From Cephalotus follicularis (taxonomy: Eukaryota > Streptophyta > Magnoliopsida > Oxalidales > Cephalotaceae): 64,000 nucleotides of DNA. Of this stretch, positions 35,201-46,423 are shown piece by piece (the first letter of the stretch is position 1; every line of letters begins with the position of its first letter). Where the stretch lies: the NCBI GenBank assembly GCA_001972305.1, contig BDDD01000880.1, positions 105,309 to 169,308 on the forward strand. Direction: 5' to 3'. Both the position numbers and the translations under genes were made by a program. Below the pieces are notes generated by a model. The model saw nothing but the letters and a program-made list of their open reading frames with translations, was not told the DNA's origin and did no database searches.

Positions 35201-36429
35201 CTACTGTCACACCCCGTTGTCACATATCCGACCCAAAGGTCATGACAATCAACATATATTCAGCTTAAATAAAATAAGGGAAATTTAAAACTTTCTAATT
35301 CACAAATAATCATTGCGGAAGCATATAATCATAAGCTGAATTAAATGATGTAACATGCATCCCATACTACATGCTACCCAAGATACAATACCATCATTGT
35401 TAACTGCCCTCAAAAGGAGAATGAACTAATATCATTCAATACATTTAAATCCATTAATACATGATCCAATCTTTAAGATTTCCCAAAAGAAATACTACTT
35501 AAACTCCTCTTCGTTTTCCCCATGCTCACAGATGTCGATCCGCTGCATCAATCTGAAATTGATAGGGTTAGCCGAATTCACTGGCTAAGTAGGAAAAATA
35601 TAAATACACTTCATTGTCAACGGTAATAAATTCCATGTAATGAATGCATCGTGATGCAATACTATATATACACAATACATATATATGTATATGTATATCT
35701 ACCAATGTATGAGCAACCATGCCAAGTGGCTACATCAACACAATCCAACAATCATGTCACAAAGGACCAATCAATCAAATCCATAATTCGATATCTATCA
35801 CCCGTAGGTGGATAGTATCTGATACCAATGCTAACCGTCCCAGGGTAGGAAATCGCGTAGGCTAATTGGCACGTAGGCGAGGAAAGCTCGATCAAACGGA
35901 TGATGCTAACAGTCCAAGGCGAGGAAAGCGCGTAGGCTAACCGGCACGTAGGCGGGGAAAGCTCATAGTGTGGATGTCAACTGTCCAAGGATAGGAAAGC
36001 ACGTTGGCTAACCGGCACATAGGCTGGGAATACCATCCAGTGTGGTGTCTCTAGCCATCTCCTGGCCCCTAAAGCACAACCTCCCATTAGCGTAACTGAC
36101 AACCTCCGCCATCGCACTAACAGTGTACAATCACAATCAATCAATCAAGCCAAAATCAGTCCTTTCAAAGTAATTTATAAGTTATAAAATACTTGAAATA
36201 ATACATTTATTCAAAATGAAATCAGTCTTTCAGCCTTTAAAACCTTTCAATCTTTGAAACCACGTTTCAATCCTTCGAAAATATACATTTTTGTGTAAAA
36301 TAATGATTTTTTATAAAATCATATATGCACTTCTAAAATGATAAAACACTTTAGAAATTAATCACATTTCAATCCACAATTCAGTCCACAATATTTATGC
36401 AAGCAAACATATGCTCAAATGCAAAACAG

Positions 36430-36835
36430 ACCCTTTTGGCGTCAACGTGTACCCTTTAGGCGTTAACACGTATATCAGTCTTCTTAGGCGTCAACGTGTA
36501 ACTTATGTGTCAACGCGCATGGCAATCCTTCTAGGCGTCAACACATACCTCTCTAGACATCAACATCCGTAACAGTCTCTTAAGCATTAGTGCTTCACTG
36601 CTTGGCATCGACGCTCTAAGGCAGGAGCCTTAGGTGTCAACTTCCAACTCATTTTGGCATCGACGCTATAATGTAGGAACCTTAAGCGTCAGTGCCTTAT
36701 CTCTTGGCGTCAACATCACCTCATGGCGTCAATGCTTAAAGCGTCTTCTTCCCCGTATAACACGCCAAGGCATCGACGTCTTTTCCTCTAGGCGTCAACG
36801 TCTAACGAACCAGAACAATGTCATAATCGTATCGG
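36430..36835. repeat. Palindrome cluster (B 5' LTR, first)
   Basis: About fourteen GCGTCAACG or GCATCGACGC variants, collinear with 23715-24065. No exact GCGTCGACGC remains here, although the sister LTR keeps one. Confidence 0.7.
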
Positions 36836-37342
36836 CGTCTCAACCATTAGGAATCATGCATACAACACATGCAATCCAATCCATATTCACTCAGAATACA
36901 TCATGCATGGCAGGTTAACAACTCATGGTAACCTTAGCATCAATCATACAAGCCTCATCCACAAAACCATGCATTTCACCAAATGACACTTAATATAATC
37001 GAACTCAAAACTGCATGTATATAACCCCTACCTCATATTCCAAGATAGGAATCGAAGTCCACCTCTTTAAGTTCCACCGACCAGTAGCTTTGCGCTTCCA
37101 GGTCCGACACAGCAGCTCCAAGTTTGAGCTTCGAACTCCCAAGCTTTCAAGCTTTTATATCAGTTCAACAATGGAGAGTGTGGTTCTCTTTCTTTCTTTC
37201 TTTCTTCCTCCCGTTTCTCTCCTGTTTCTTTCTCTCTATTTTCTCTCTTTCTTCCTCTTTCGGGCGCTGAAGGAAGGAGATGAGAGGTGTGCTTTTATGG
37301 AGTTTTTCACTTTCTTTCCCTCACGCATGCAAGGTGCCATGT

Positions 37343-37343
37343 G

Positions 37344-37389
<46 letters not shown>
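37343..37389. repeat. (CT)n microsatellite
   Basis: About 23 CT units in the leader region of the B 5' LTR. The 3' LTR has only short CT runs there, so the expansion is recent. Confidence 0.95.
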
Positions 37390-37391
<2 letters not shown>

Positions 37392-37499
37392 CCTTCCACC
37401 TGAACAACATCCCTTTTATCTCTTCTCCCTGCCATTTCAGTGCTACCTGTCCTTTACGCGTATTCTGTCAGTGCTTTTGTCTTATTCTACCGAAAGTTT

Positions 37500-37745
37500 T
37501 AGGCGTCAACGTTTACGATGCGCGTCAACGCGTTGACTATCTTCCTTAGCCCTAACAGGTTCCACAAACAGCATTAACACTCCTCCCTTTGGCGTCAACA
37601 TTTAAAGCATGATCCTTACGCATGGCACTCATACCTTGGCGTCGGTGCTATTTCATGGCGTTGACGTTTTAAGGCCAAAAGCCTTAGGCATAGTGTTTAC
37701 TCGTTGGCATTGACGCTATTTCTTGGCGTCGATGCTCAACGCCCC
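37500..37745. repeat. Palindrome cluster (B 5' LTR, second)
   Basis: Collinear with 24730-24975, with variants GCGTCAACG, GCGTCGGTGC, GCGTTGACG and GCGTCGATGC. Confidence 0.65.
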
Positions 37746-37904
37746 TTTTTTTGCATTTAAAATCTAATACAACATTCTTAACATTCTTTACTCAAAATCC
37801 AAAACCATAAGTTGGAAAAATCCATCATTCTCATTAATTCATGATAAACGTACATTGAGAATTACAATAATATATATAAGGGTAATTCGAGACATTACCA
37901 TAGC

Positions 37905-38242
37905 ATATAGTATACCTACCCGACTGTATGTCACTGACCCATTTCATTGTAATAGAATGGGTCAGACCCCGGTGATGGATTGCAATGAGACAGGCAGAGA
38001 TGGATGGGTTTTCTATAATAGTCTTTGTTAGCAATTTTGTACTTGGATTTGGTATTATGATTTGTATAAAAGGGCCTTGTATTTATAATGGTCTGTAGAT
38101 TTATAAACCATGATAAGTATAATAGACATTCCAAAGACAATATTAGAGATGTTTTATTTCAGCTATCGACTTACCAACATGTGGCAGTGCTTAAGAGATA
38201 TGTGTGTTGATGTATTAGGTATGTATGGTGAAATAAAATAAT
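37905..38242 (+). mobile_element. LTR C, third segment
   Basis: Resumes LTR C after element B. It shares the 'gacccatttcattg' block, the TATAAAAGGGCC-type run (38069) and the CCAACATGTGGCAGTGC block, in reverse orientation, with the fragment at 3071-4367. Copia2 interrupts it at 38243. Confidence 0.65.
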
Positions 38243-38733
38243 TGCTCTTGCAAAATACAAGGAGGGGGGTTGAATTGAATAATAGAGCAAAACAAACAAA
38301 TAAAAAATTTAAAGTAAAGAGAGTAGGGATAGAAAGATTCTCTGTTTTTAGAGAGGGTCGGCTAACTCTTGCCTACGTCCACTTTTCCCAAGGGAGCTCC
38401 TTGAGTTTCCACTAGCTTGAATTGATTAAGGAAGCAATTCGTTACACCTCCCAGTTTTGGGATTGACCTCAATCACTTGATCTTGACCTCAAGACCTTTG
38501 GAGGATTCACTCTCCTCTTTTACAAGTGTATAGATACTGTTTACAATCTAACCTCTCAATAGGTTTGATTTGGTTTACAATGAAAAACACCAGAAAGAAT
38601 TACAAAGGAATTCAGAAAGTAAAGCTATGAAGCTTTTTGGAGAAGCTTCAGAGCACTTTGGTATTGTAGAATGTAGCTTGCTTGATTGCTTGATTACTTT
38701 GTTTCTTGATGTTTTCTGAAGCCTTGGACCCTC

Positions 38734-38743
38734 CTTTATATAG
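38734..38743 (-). promoter_or_regulatory. TATA box of copia2 3' LTR
   Basis: Minus-strand CTATATAAAG. The 5' LTR has CTATAAAAAG at 46874-46883. The ATCGAT array begins about 110 bp upstream in sense. Confidence 0.65.
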
Positions 38744-38848
38744 CCAAATAATCCATGTATCTGTTGCTAAAATCTTGGAGATTTTGAATTGAAAAACTGA
38801 TGATTTGCTGTAAACTCTGTTATGTAGCCGTTGGAGGAAAGACGTCGA

Positions 38849-39475
38849 CGTCGATGTCTTTTGATAAGCATCGATGTCTTCATCAGTTAACTAGCGATTG
38901 CTAGCATTCAGGGCGTAAGTTTGTGTGAAGACGTCGATGTCTATAAATGGCGTCGATGTCTTTTCTGGAGTTGTCGCCAGGCTTTGAAGATATGAGCAAC
39001 ACATCGATGTCTTCAAACTGCGTCGATGTCTTTTCTGGAAAAATAGAAGTTATGAGAAACACATCGATGTCTTTGACAAGGGATCGATGTCTTTTAGTTT
39101 GGAGTCGATGTCTTCATAGGAAATACTCGATGTCTTTGTTCAGAAACAACCTGTAACTTTGAGGCATTAAACACATCGATGTCTTTGTGAAGGGATCGAT
39201 GTCTTTGAGTTAAACCGTCGATGTCTTCACTGAAAAAGATCGATGCCTTTGAATGAAAACTGCTTGTAACTTTCTATGCTAAAGACGTTGATGTCTTCTC
39301 TGAAAGGGATCGATGTCTTTGTTGAAAATCGACCTGTAACTTTTGAGGCTGAAGATGTTGATGTCTTTTGAGAATGAGATCGATGTCTTTCATGAATAAC
39401 TACCTGTAACTCCTGGTGCTTTAAAGGCGTCGATGTCTTCCTTCAATAGCGTCGATGTCTTTCATGTGAAACTGT
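38849..39475. repeat. ATCGATGTCTT array (copia2 3' LTR)
   Basis: About twenty copies of ATCGATGTCTT or GTCGATGTCTT, many in groups 18-25 bp apart, separated by longer spacers containing ACCTGTAACTTT-type sequence. In sense the motif reads AAGACATCGAT. Confidence 0.88.
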
Positions 39476-39567
39476 TGTGAGTTTTTCAAGTATCTTGCAC
39501 ATAAAGTAAACTTGTTAAAACCAAATATGTTATCATCAAAACTAGGATTGAGACTAAAACGTCAACA

Positions 39568-39580
39568 ATCTCCCCCTTCT
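39568..39580 (-). other. Polypurine tract of copia2
   Basis: Minus-strand AGAAGGGGGAGAT next to the LTR start TGTTGAC. Further tracts are at about 39718-39732 and 39763-39772. Confidence 0.8.
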
Positions 39581-39965
39581 TGATGATGACAAAAATTTGC
39601 TTGCATAAAAAAATGAAGGATAAGTAGGTGAAAAGGATAAGTAATAAGTTTGAATGAAAACTTAGAAGTAATAAGTTTGAATGAAAACTTAGTAAAGAGT
39701 TACTTAACCATAGTTATCTCCCCCTTTTTTGGATAGCATTAAAAAGACATGTAAAAAAAAATAATGCTCCCCCTTAAGAAGTCAAGATTTGAACATAAAA
39801 TCATATAACAAAAATATCATAGCAAGATATCATCAATAATAGCAATAACATTCAAACAACCTCAAAAATATCATACACATCATAAACACTTGTTCACATT
39901 TCAACCATTTGTTCATAGTTACACAACCAAAATATAAACTGTTTAGCAAAAAAAAAAAAATACAA

Positions 39966-41321
39966 TCAAGAATCAGAAACTGGAGGATCATCATGAGCAG
40001 ATTCATCTCCAGAGGTCTCCTCGCATTTGTCAATAGTTTTTGATTCAGCAAGCTTCCGTTCTAGACGTTTGAGACGACTCTTGGTGACATGTAGATCATA
40101 GTAGATTGTGTCTTCAACAGTCTCAAAATCTGTGCAGATTGTATTGTGATCCTTATCCAAGTGATCAAGTCAAGAATTGAGAGACTTGAACTTATCATCG
40201 ATGGATGCTTCCATTGAATCAAACCGTTCGTTTAGAGCATTAAAGCGAGAACTCATAAAATCAACTAGTCGATCATACTCTGAGGTAGAGGTGGAACCAC
40301 GAGTATGAGAACGAGGACGAGAAGGAGCAACTTCTTGACCAGTTTCTTGAGCTTCCCATGGAGGTAAATCTTCTTGTTCCTCTCGGTTGATTCTCTGGGT
40401 TTGATCGCTTTTTGGATAATAAGTCCAAACCCCTTCCTACTTTTTCCAACCCATCTGATTAAGCGTGATTTTGTTGTAGGTATCTTCCTTTTTCAATTTT
40501 GTTCCAATCTCCCCCTCAAGATGAACTTCATGGTAACGGAAGATTTTGGTTAAAATGCAACCAAAAGGAAGAACCGATTTCTTTTGGGTGAAAGCACGGA
40601 TCATAGTATGGAGCATAAGCAATGGATAGCAAAATTTGATTTCGGTAATGATGCACCACATTAAAAATGCTTGCATCCTTGTAAGTTTTGCATATCCACC
40701 ACCGGTAGGAAGGAGCTGGTGGACAATAACATGATGTAAGAGTCGATGATCGACAGAAAGTATATTTGTACAAAGAGCCATATTAGGGTGAATATTTTAA
40801 TCATTTGGATAAAGGATTGACATAATGTCATTAGGATGAAATCCCTCAACTTCCGGCCACTTCTTGTATTAAAAAATATACAAGCCGGTGTGAGGAATAT
40901 GAAGAATCGAGGCAAGAATCCTAGCATCTAGGAAGATTCTTTGGCCTTTAACGGTGGAAGACAAAGCAAATTCTTCATTTGGACTAGAGACAATACTCAA
41001 ATTCATATAAAATTCTTTAACTAGCTTAACATAAAACATGTCTTGAATTTGTACAAGAGGAAGAATGTGCAAATTCTCATGCCATGAGACAAAAGCAAAC
41101 TCATTTGAACAAAATGATAAGTCAATATTTCTTCCTCCCATTACTCTTTTGTCAATAAAGATAACATTCCGAAGTGGAATGATTTCCTCGAATTCGGAAT
41201 CCGATTCAAGAGCGGGATTGGGAAACGGTTCCCGAATATTGAGTTTTCATTTAGAAGCAGATTTCTCTTGCTTGGAGGAGCTAGCAGCCCTCTTTTAACC
41301 AGCATGTTTTGTCTTAGTCAT
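39966..41321 (-). pseudogene. Copia2 ORF2, degenerate homologue of copia1 ORF2
   Basis: A start codon at 41319-41321 opens the frame but a stop follows after eight codons. Recognisable pieces are at 40869-41141 (LVKEFYMNL, LDARILASILHIPHTG), 40437-40781 (VDHRLLHHVIVHQLLPTGGG) and 39966-40160 (probable coiled coil and acidic tail). They match copia1 ORF2 in order: domain, then coiled coil, then acidic end. Multiple stops and frame changes make it non-functional. Same role and position as 29624-30856. Confidence 0.75.
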
Positions 41322-41519
41322 ATTATCGAACAGTTGGAGTGCACAACACAAAATATAAAAACAGGAAGAAAAAACAGAGATTGGTGGAAGACACTAAACC
41401 TTGATCACAACAAAAGATGGAGTAGATGATGTTTTGATGACTAGAAAGATTAAAAAGAATTTTAGAAAGAAAAAATTTTTCAGAGAAATTGTCCAGAGAG
41501 GTAAAGGGAAAATGTAAAT

Positions 41520-41780
41520 AGAGTCGATGTGTTTTTATGAATAAGTCGATGACTGATAGAAAGATGTCGACGTGATTTTAAAACCGTCGACGTGTTCTTT
41601 TAAAAAAAACTTAATGAAAAGCATCGATGGGAAATAAAACGTTGCGTTTTGAAAGTCATCGATGTATTTTAAAGAGATCGACGTGTTTTATAAAGACTAA
41701 AGAACATCGACGTTTTATAAAGAGATCGACGTTTTTACAAAAACTACATCAATGTGTTTGAAAAGAAGTCGACGTGTTTT
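41520..41780 (-). repeat. GTCGACGTGTTTT motif array upstream of copia2 ORF2
   Basis: About twelve copies of GTCGACGTGTTTT or ATCGACGTTTT at 20-30 bp spacing, 200-460 bp upstream of the ORF2 start in sense. The GTCGAC core is the same as in the LTR motifs of other elements. It lies in non-coding DNA between the end of pol and ORF2. Confidence 0.75.
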
Positions 41781-41889
41781 GCCAAAAAACAGAACAATAA
41801 CAGAAAAAATAGTCAAAAACAAACAATCAACTTCAAACAAACACTCAATCAATTAAGCATTCAATTGAAAACAAATAAACATTCATTCA

Positions 41890-43135
41890 AACTCACATAA
41901 ACCTAGTTCTCTTCTAAACTTTGAAAAAGTATTTTCATCTAAAGGTTTGGTGAAAATGTCAGCTATTTGTTTATCGTAGAGACATATTCTAAATCAATAT
42001 CTCCATTTTCAACATGTTCTCTCAAAAAGTGATACCTAATGTCAATGTGTTTTGTCTTCGAATGATGAACAGGGTTTTTAGCAAGACAAATGCTACTAGT
42101 GTTATCACATTTTATAGGTACATGTTTCACAAAAACACCATAATCTATTAACTGTTGTTTTTGCCACAAAATCTATGCACAACAACTACCTACAGCAATA
42201 TATTCTACCTCGATGGTAGAAAGAGCAACACAATTTTGCTTTTTACTAAACCATGATACAAGCATACTTCCTAGGTATTGGCATGAGCCACTAGTGCTCT
42301 TGCGATCAACCTTATAACCACCAAAGTCAGCATCTGAGTATGCATGTAAATCAAAACTAGAGTCTCGTGAATACCATAAACCTAAAGTAGGTGTATAAAA
42401 AAGGTATTTTAGAATACGTTTAACCGCAAACAAGTGTGATTCTTTAGGGTTTGATTGAAAGCGTGCACACAAACAAACACTAAACAAAATATCAGGTTTA
42501 CTAGCAATTAAATATAATAGCGAACCTATCATGCTTCTATAAAGCTTTTGATCAACATTTTTATCTTGTTTGTCCTTGTCAAGCTTTGTAGAAGTGCTTA
42601 TATGAGTCTTACTTGTTTTTGAGTTCTCCATTCCAAACTTCATAAGTATTTCCTTTACGTATTTAGCTTGGTTGATGAAGATACCCTCTTTCGTTTGCTT
42701 AACTCGAAGCCCAAGGAAGAAGTTGAGCTCTCCCATCATGCTCATTTCAAACTATGACTTCATAATGTTAGAAAACTCCTTGCACAAAGATTCGTTAGTT
42801 GATCCGAAAATATTATCACCAACATAAATTTGTACTACTAGCAAATCATTTTCTTTTGATTTTGTAAAAAGTGTTATATCAACATTTCCACGTTTAAAAT
42901 CATTTTCAATTAAACATTTTGTTAACCTTTAGTACCAAGCTCGAGGAGCTTGTTTAAGACCATACAAAGCTTTATTTAGTTTAAAGACATGGTTTGGAAA
43001 GAAAGGATCCTCAAAACCTTGAGGTTGTTGCACATATACTTCTTCTTTTATAAAACCATTCAAAAAGGCACTTTTTACATCCATTTGGTATAATTTAAAA
43101 TCTTTAAAACAAGCAAAAGCAAGTAACAAACGAAT
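41890..43135 (-). pseudogene. pol: Copia2 reverse transcriptase and RNase H
   Basis: RT middle part at 42929-43129 (QMDVKSAFLNGFIKEEVYVQ, LNKALYGLKQAPRAWY), RT end and RNase H at 42173-42745 (GELNFFLGLRVKQ, DADFGGYKVDRKSTSG) and RNase H end at 41963-42169 (NPVHHSKTKHIDIRYHFL). The catalytic motif, normally YVDD, reads YVGDN (about 42800-42825). The first aspartate codon GAT has become GGT. A stop follows it, and others separate the pieces. The enzyme cannot be active. Confidence 0.85.
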
Positions 43136-43138
43136 TGA

Positions 43139-44917
43139 TTATAACCTAGCAACAGGTGCATATGTTTCATCATAATCTATACCTTCTTCTTGTGAATAAC
43201 CTTGAGCAACTAATCTAGCTTTATTTCTAACTATTACTCCTTGATTATCCATTTTATTTTTAAACACCCATTTAGTCCCTATTACAGAATGATCCTTAGG
43301 TCTAGGTACTAAAAACCAAAGTTTGTTACGTTCAAACTGGTTCAACTCTTCTTGCATACGTACTATCCAGTTTTCATCCTTTTCAGCTTCTACAAAGTTC
43401 TTAGGCTCAAAGTGAGAAAGAAAAGCAACATAATTACAAGTATTTGCATTAGACCTAGTCATAACACCATGTTGAATATTACCAATTATGGCCTCATGTG
43501 GGTGATCTTTAACTACTTTATAGGTCTTATCTACAAGATCTTGTTGGTAGCTATGCTCAAATTCTACATCTAAGTTCTCATATGGTTCATGAAAATCTAT
43601 GCTATCTTGTTCATTAGTACTTACATTATTTGACTCATCAAAGACTATATGCATAGATTCTTCTACTAACAGAGTACGTTTATTAAAACATAAATAAGCT
43701 CTACTAGTAAGAGAGTATCCGAGAAAAATACCTTCATCCGCTTTTGAGTCGAAATTACCAAATTGATCCTTTCCGTTGTTGTGTATGAAGCACTTGCATC
43801 CAAAGGTATGGAAGTGACTTATGTTAGACTTTCTCTCTCTCCATAACTCGTATGGAGTCTTTTTGAGAATCGGCCTAATTGATGTTCTATTTAAAATATA
43901 ACATGCAGTGTTTGTGGCTTCGGCCCAAAAATATTTTGGAAGATTATTTTCACAAAGCAGAGTTCGTGTCATTTCTTCTAAAGTCCAATTTCTCCTTTCA
44001 ACAACACCATTTTGTTGAGGAGTTCTAGGAGTTAAAAATTCATGTTTAAAACCATTTTTTATGCAAAAAATATTAAAAGATTGATTTTCGAACTCTTTAC
44101 CATGATCACTTCTTATTTTAAAAATAGAAGATCCTTTTTCTTTTTGAACTTGTTTACAAAAAATTGTAAAGAAGGTAAAGACTTCACTTTTATGTGCTAA
44201 AAAGAAAACCCATGTGTACCTAGTGTAGTCATCAACAATAACATATGCATAAGACTTACCACCTAAGCTTCTTATGTTTATAGGTCCAAAAAGATCCATA
44301 TGAAGTAGTTCCAGTGGCCTAGTAGTTGAAACAATGTTAATAGATTTAAAACTTGTTCTAGTTTGTTTTCCTTGTTGACAAGCGTCACAAATCTTATCTT
44401 TTTTAAAATTTAATTTTGGAAGACCTTTAACTAAGTCATGTTTTAAAATATTTGAAATTGTTCTCATACTAACATGTCCAAGTCTTCTATGCCACATCCA
44501 ACTATCTTCGTTTAAAGAAACTAGGCATTTAACGTTTTGGTTTTGAAGATCATCTATGTCTATTACATAAACATTGCCTTCTCTTTGTCCTATAAACTTA
44601 GTGGTATTATTGTTATTGTCAATGACTCTACATGATAGATTTTTGAAAATAACTCTACAATTCTTGTCACACAATTGGCTTATGCTCAAGAGATTGTGTT
44701 TGAGTCCTTTAACATGCAATACATTAGTAATTGTAATATATTCGTTACCTATTGAACCGGTTCCGATGATTTGTCCTTTTGTGTTATCTCTAAATATTAC
44801 GTTTCCTCCATCTTTAGGTTCCCAAGTAGCAAACAGACTTTTGTTCCCCGTCATGTGTTTGGAGCATCCACTATCAAGATACGAACGGTTCCTTTTTGAT
44901 GATGTCTTTAGGCACAT
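43139..44917 (-). pseudogene. pol: Copia2 protease, integrase and N-terminal RT
   Basis: A 592-codon open stretch. Residues about 12-90 hold the protease with the YLDSGCSKHMTG active site. Residues 140-200 are the GAG-pre-integrase zinc region (WHRRLGHVSM, CDACQQGKQTRTSFK). Residues 205-370 are the integrase core with its acidic residues in MDLFGP, SDHGKEFEN and QQNGVVERRNW. Residues 515-592 are the RT start (NKLWFLVPRPKDHSVIGTKW, KARLVAQGYSQEEGIDYDET). A stop after ARL and a frameshift at the gag boundary (about 44880) make it part of a broken polyprotein, although this section alone looks well preserved. Confidence 0.87.
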
Positions 44918-46389
44918 CTACAAAACAAATGAATTTAAGTTGAAGATTTTGGTACCCAAGTTGCTTTGGGTCTAGGGGGAATGTGATAAAAGTTCCTTTT
45001 GGAACCCATATAGTTCTTATTTTAAACATTTGATTTCTATAAAACATGTTTTGCTTAAATTTATTTCTTTTATACATGTCATTTTTCTTGTGATAACAAT
45101 TGTGTGTAGTGTAACCATTTCTATTGCAATAGTTACATGTTATGCTAGATGAGGCCTTTTTGATATCTTTCTTCTCAAGATATTTTTGAAAGTGCTTAAG
45201 ATTGTTCATCTCATCATAACCTAGGCCAACTTTATTGAAAGCACACCTTTGAAGTCCTAAAAGGTTGTCAAGTTTTTCACAACTGTTTGAAAACTTTGAA
45301 AATGTCTTCTTAAGAGCATCTACTTCTAATTTTAGGGTTTCATTTTCTTTTTCAAGAGATATAGTCTTATTATCTAAGGATTTATTTGATAAACATTCTA
45401 TGTCATGTTTTAAATTAACATTCTCTTTATTAAGTTCTTTTGTTGTCTTTTTGAGAGCATTTTCTTGACTAAACTTTTCAAGTAATTCAAGAAGTTCACT
45501 TACCTCGTTTTCATCTTCGTCTTCATCAAGATCGTCAATTGCCATCAATGATAATTGTGCTACTTCTTGGTTCTCCTCTTCTTCAGAGCTAGATTCATCA
45601 CCGTTCGACCATGTAGCTAGCATTGCTTTCTTCTTTTTGATTGCTTTCTTTGGCTTTCTTTAACCTTGGACATTCACTTTTGTAGTGTCCGGGTTTGTTG
45701 CATTCGAAGCATATGATTTCTTCCTTCTTCGTTTCAGATTTTGAGGGAATTGACTTCTTGAAGTTTTTACTGCCAAACTTCTTCTTTGCTAAGAATTTTT
45801 TGAATCTCCTTGTTATTAAGGCCATCTGATCATCACTATCTTCTTCGCTTGAATCCGCTGTAGAAGATTTGAATGCTATGACGTTATTTTTCTTCTTGTC
45901 TTGTTCTTCATCATCTTCATGATTTTTTATTGTCATTTCGTGTGTCATGAGTGATCCAAGAAGCTCTTCAAGTGGCAATGTGTTAAGATCCTTTGCTTCC
46001 TCTATGGCAGTGACTTTAGGCATCCAACTTTTAGGTAGACACTTGAGTATCTTTCTTACCATCTCACTGTTAGTGTAGCACTTATTTAAAGATTGCAGTG
46101 AATTTATAATATTGGTAAAGCGAACAAACATACTAGAAATATTTTCATTTTCTTTCATTGAGAACATCTCATCCATATATAGACTTCTAGGTTTAAGAAA
46201 TTTGACACCTTCGTTTGTTATGGTTTGAGGAAGTTCAGGGCTGTCAATGATGATGTCCCATAAGTTGAAGTCAAGCGCTTGGATGAAAATGGTCATTTTT
46301 GCTTTCCAGTGACTGTAGTTGTTACCGTCAACGAAAGGAGGCTTTGAGATGGGCATGCTCTCTTTGTTTGTGATATTCAATTCCATCAC
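44874..46389 (-). pseudogene. gag: Copia2 gag
   Basis: UBN2-type gag. The ATG is at 46389 or one codon later, followed by ISKPPFVDGNNYSHWKAKM. The CCHC knuckle CFECNKPGHYKSEC lies near 45680. A frameshift near 45610 switches to a second frame with an acidic stretch (DESSSEEEENQE), a long predicted coiled coil (about 45230-45500, rich in EN, LKLEVDAL and similar heptads) and a second knuckle-like CNYCNRNGYTTHNC. The C-terminal coiled coil is typical of Sirevirus gag. A second frameshift near 44880 leads into protease. Confidence 0.85.
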
Positions 46390-46423
46390 GGATCTTTGTA
46401 ACCTCTAACACTTAAGAAATAAG

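Larger units (their letters stand above)
19689..37899 (-). mobile_element. Element B: full-length Ty3/gypsy chromovirus with two nested insertions
   Basis: Structure from left to right on the plus strand: 3' LTR (19689-25132, holding solo LTR H), polypurine tract, pol, copia1 (27562-32907), protease, gag, primer site (35189-35200), 5' LTR (35205-37899). Flanks are ATAGT (19684-19688) and ATAGC (37900-37904), a duplication with one change. Its last LTR base differs from the canonical CATTACA. Without the nested elements it would be about 10 kb with LTRs near 2.7 kb, normal for Tekay/Del elements. All coding parts are inactive. Confidence 0.9.
35205..37899 (-). mobile_element. Element B 5' LTR
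   Basis: About 2.7 kb from TGTCACACCCCG to GAGACATTACC. It matches the 3' LTR throughout and has no solo LTR H. Palindrome clusters are at 36430-36835 and 37500-37745. It differs from the 3' LTR by scattered substitutions and a (CT)n expansion at 37343-37389. The terminal base is C where the 3' LTR has A. Confidence 0.9.
38243..39567 (-). mobile_element. Copia2 3' LTR
   Basis: Plus-strand TGCTCTTGCAAAATAC to ACGTCAACA. Half of it is an array of ATCGATGTCTT motifs (38849-39475), upstream of a TATA box in sense. Confidence 0.88.

Noticed and set aside
37015..37549. 173-aa and 89-aa frames with Ser-Leu repeats
   Set aside because: They translate the (CT)n tract and the leader of the B 5' LTR. 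The 3' LTR has different frame lengths at the same place.
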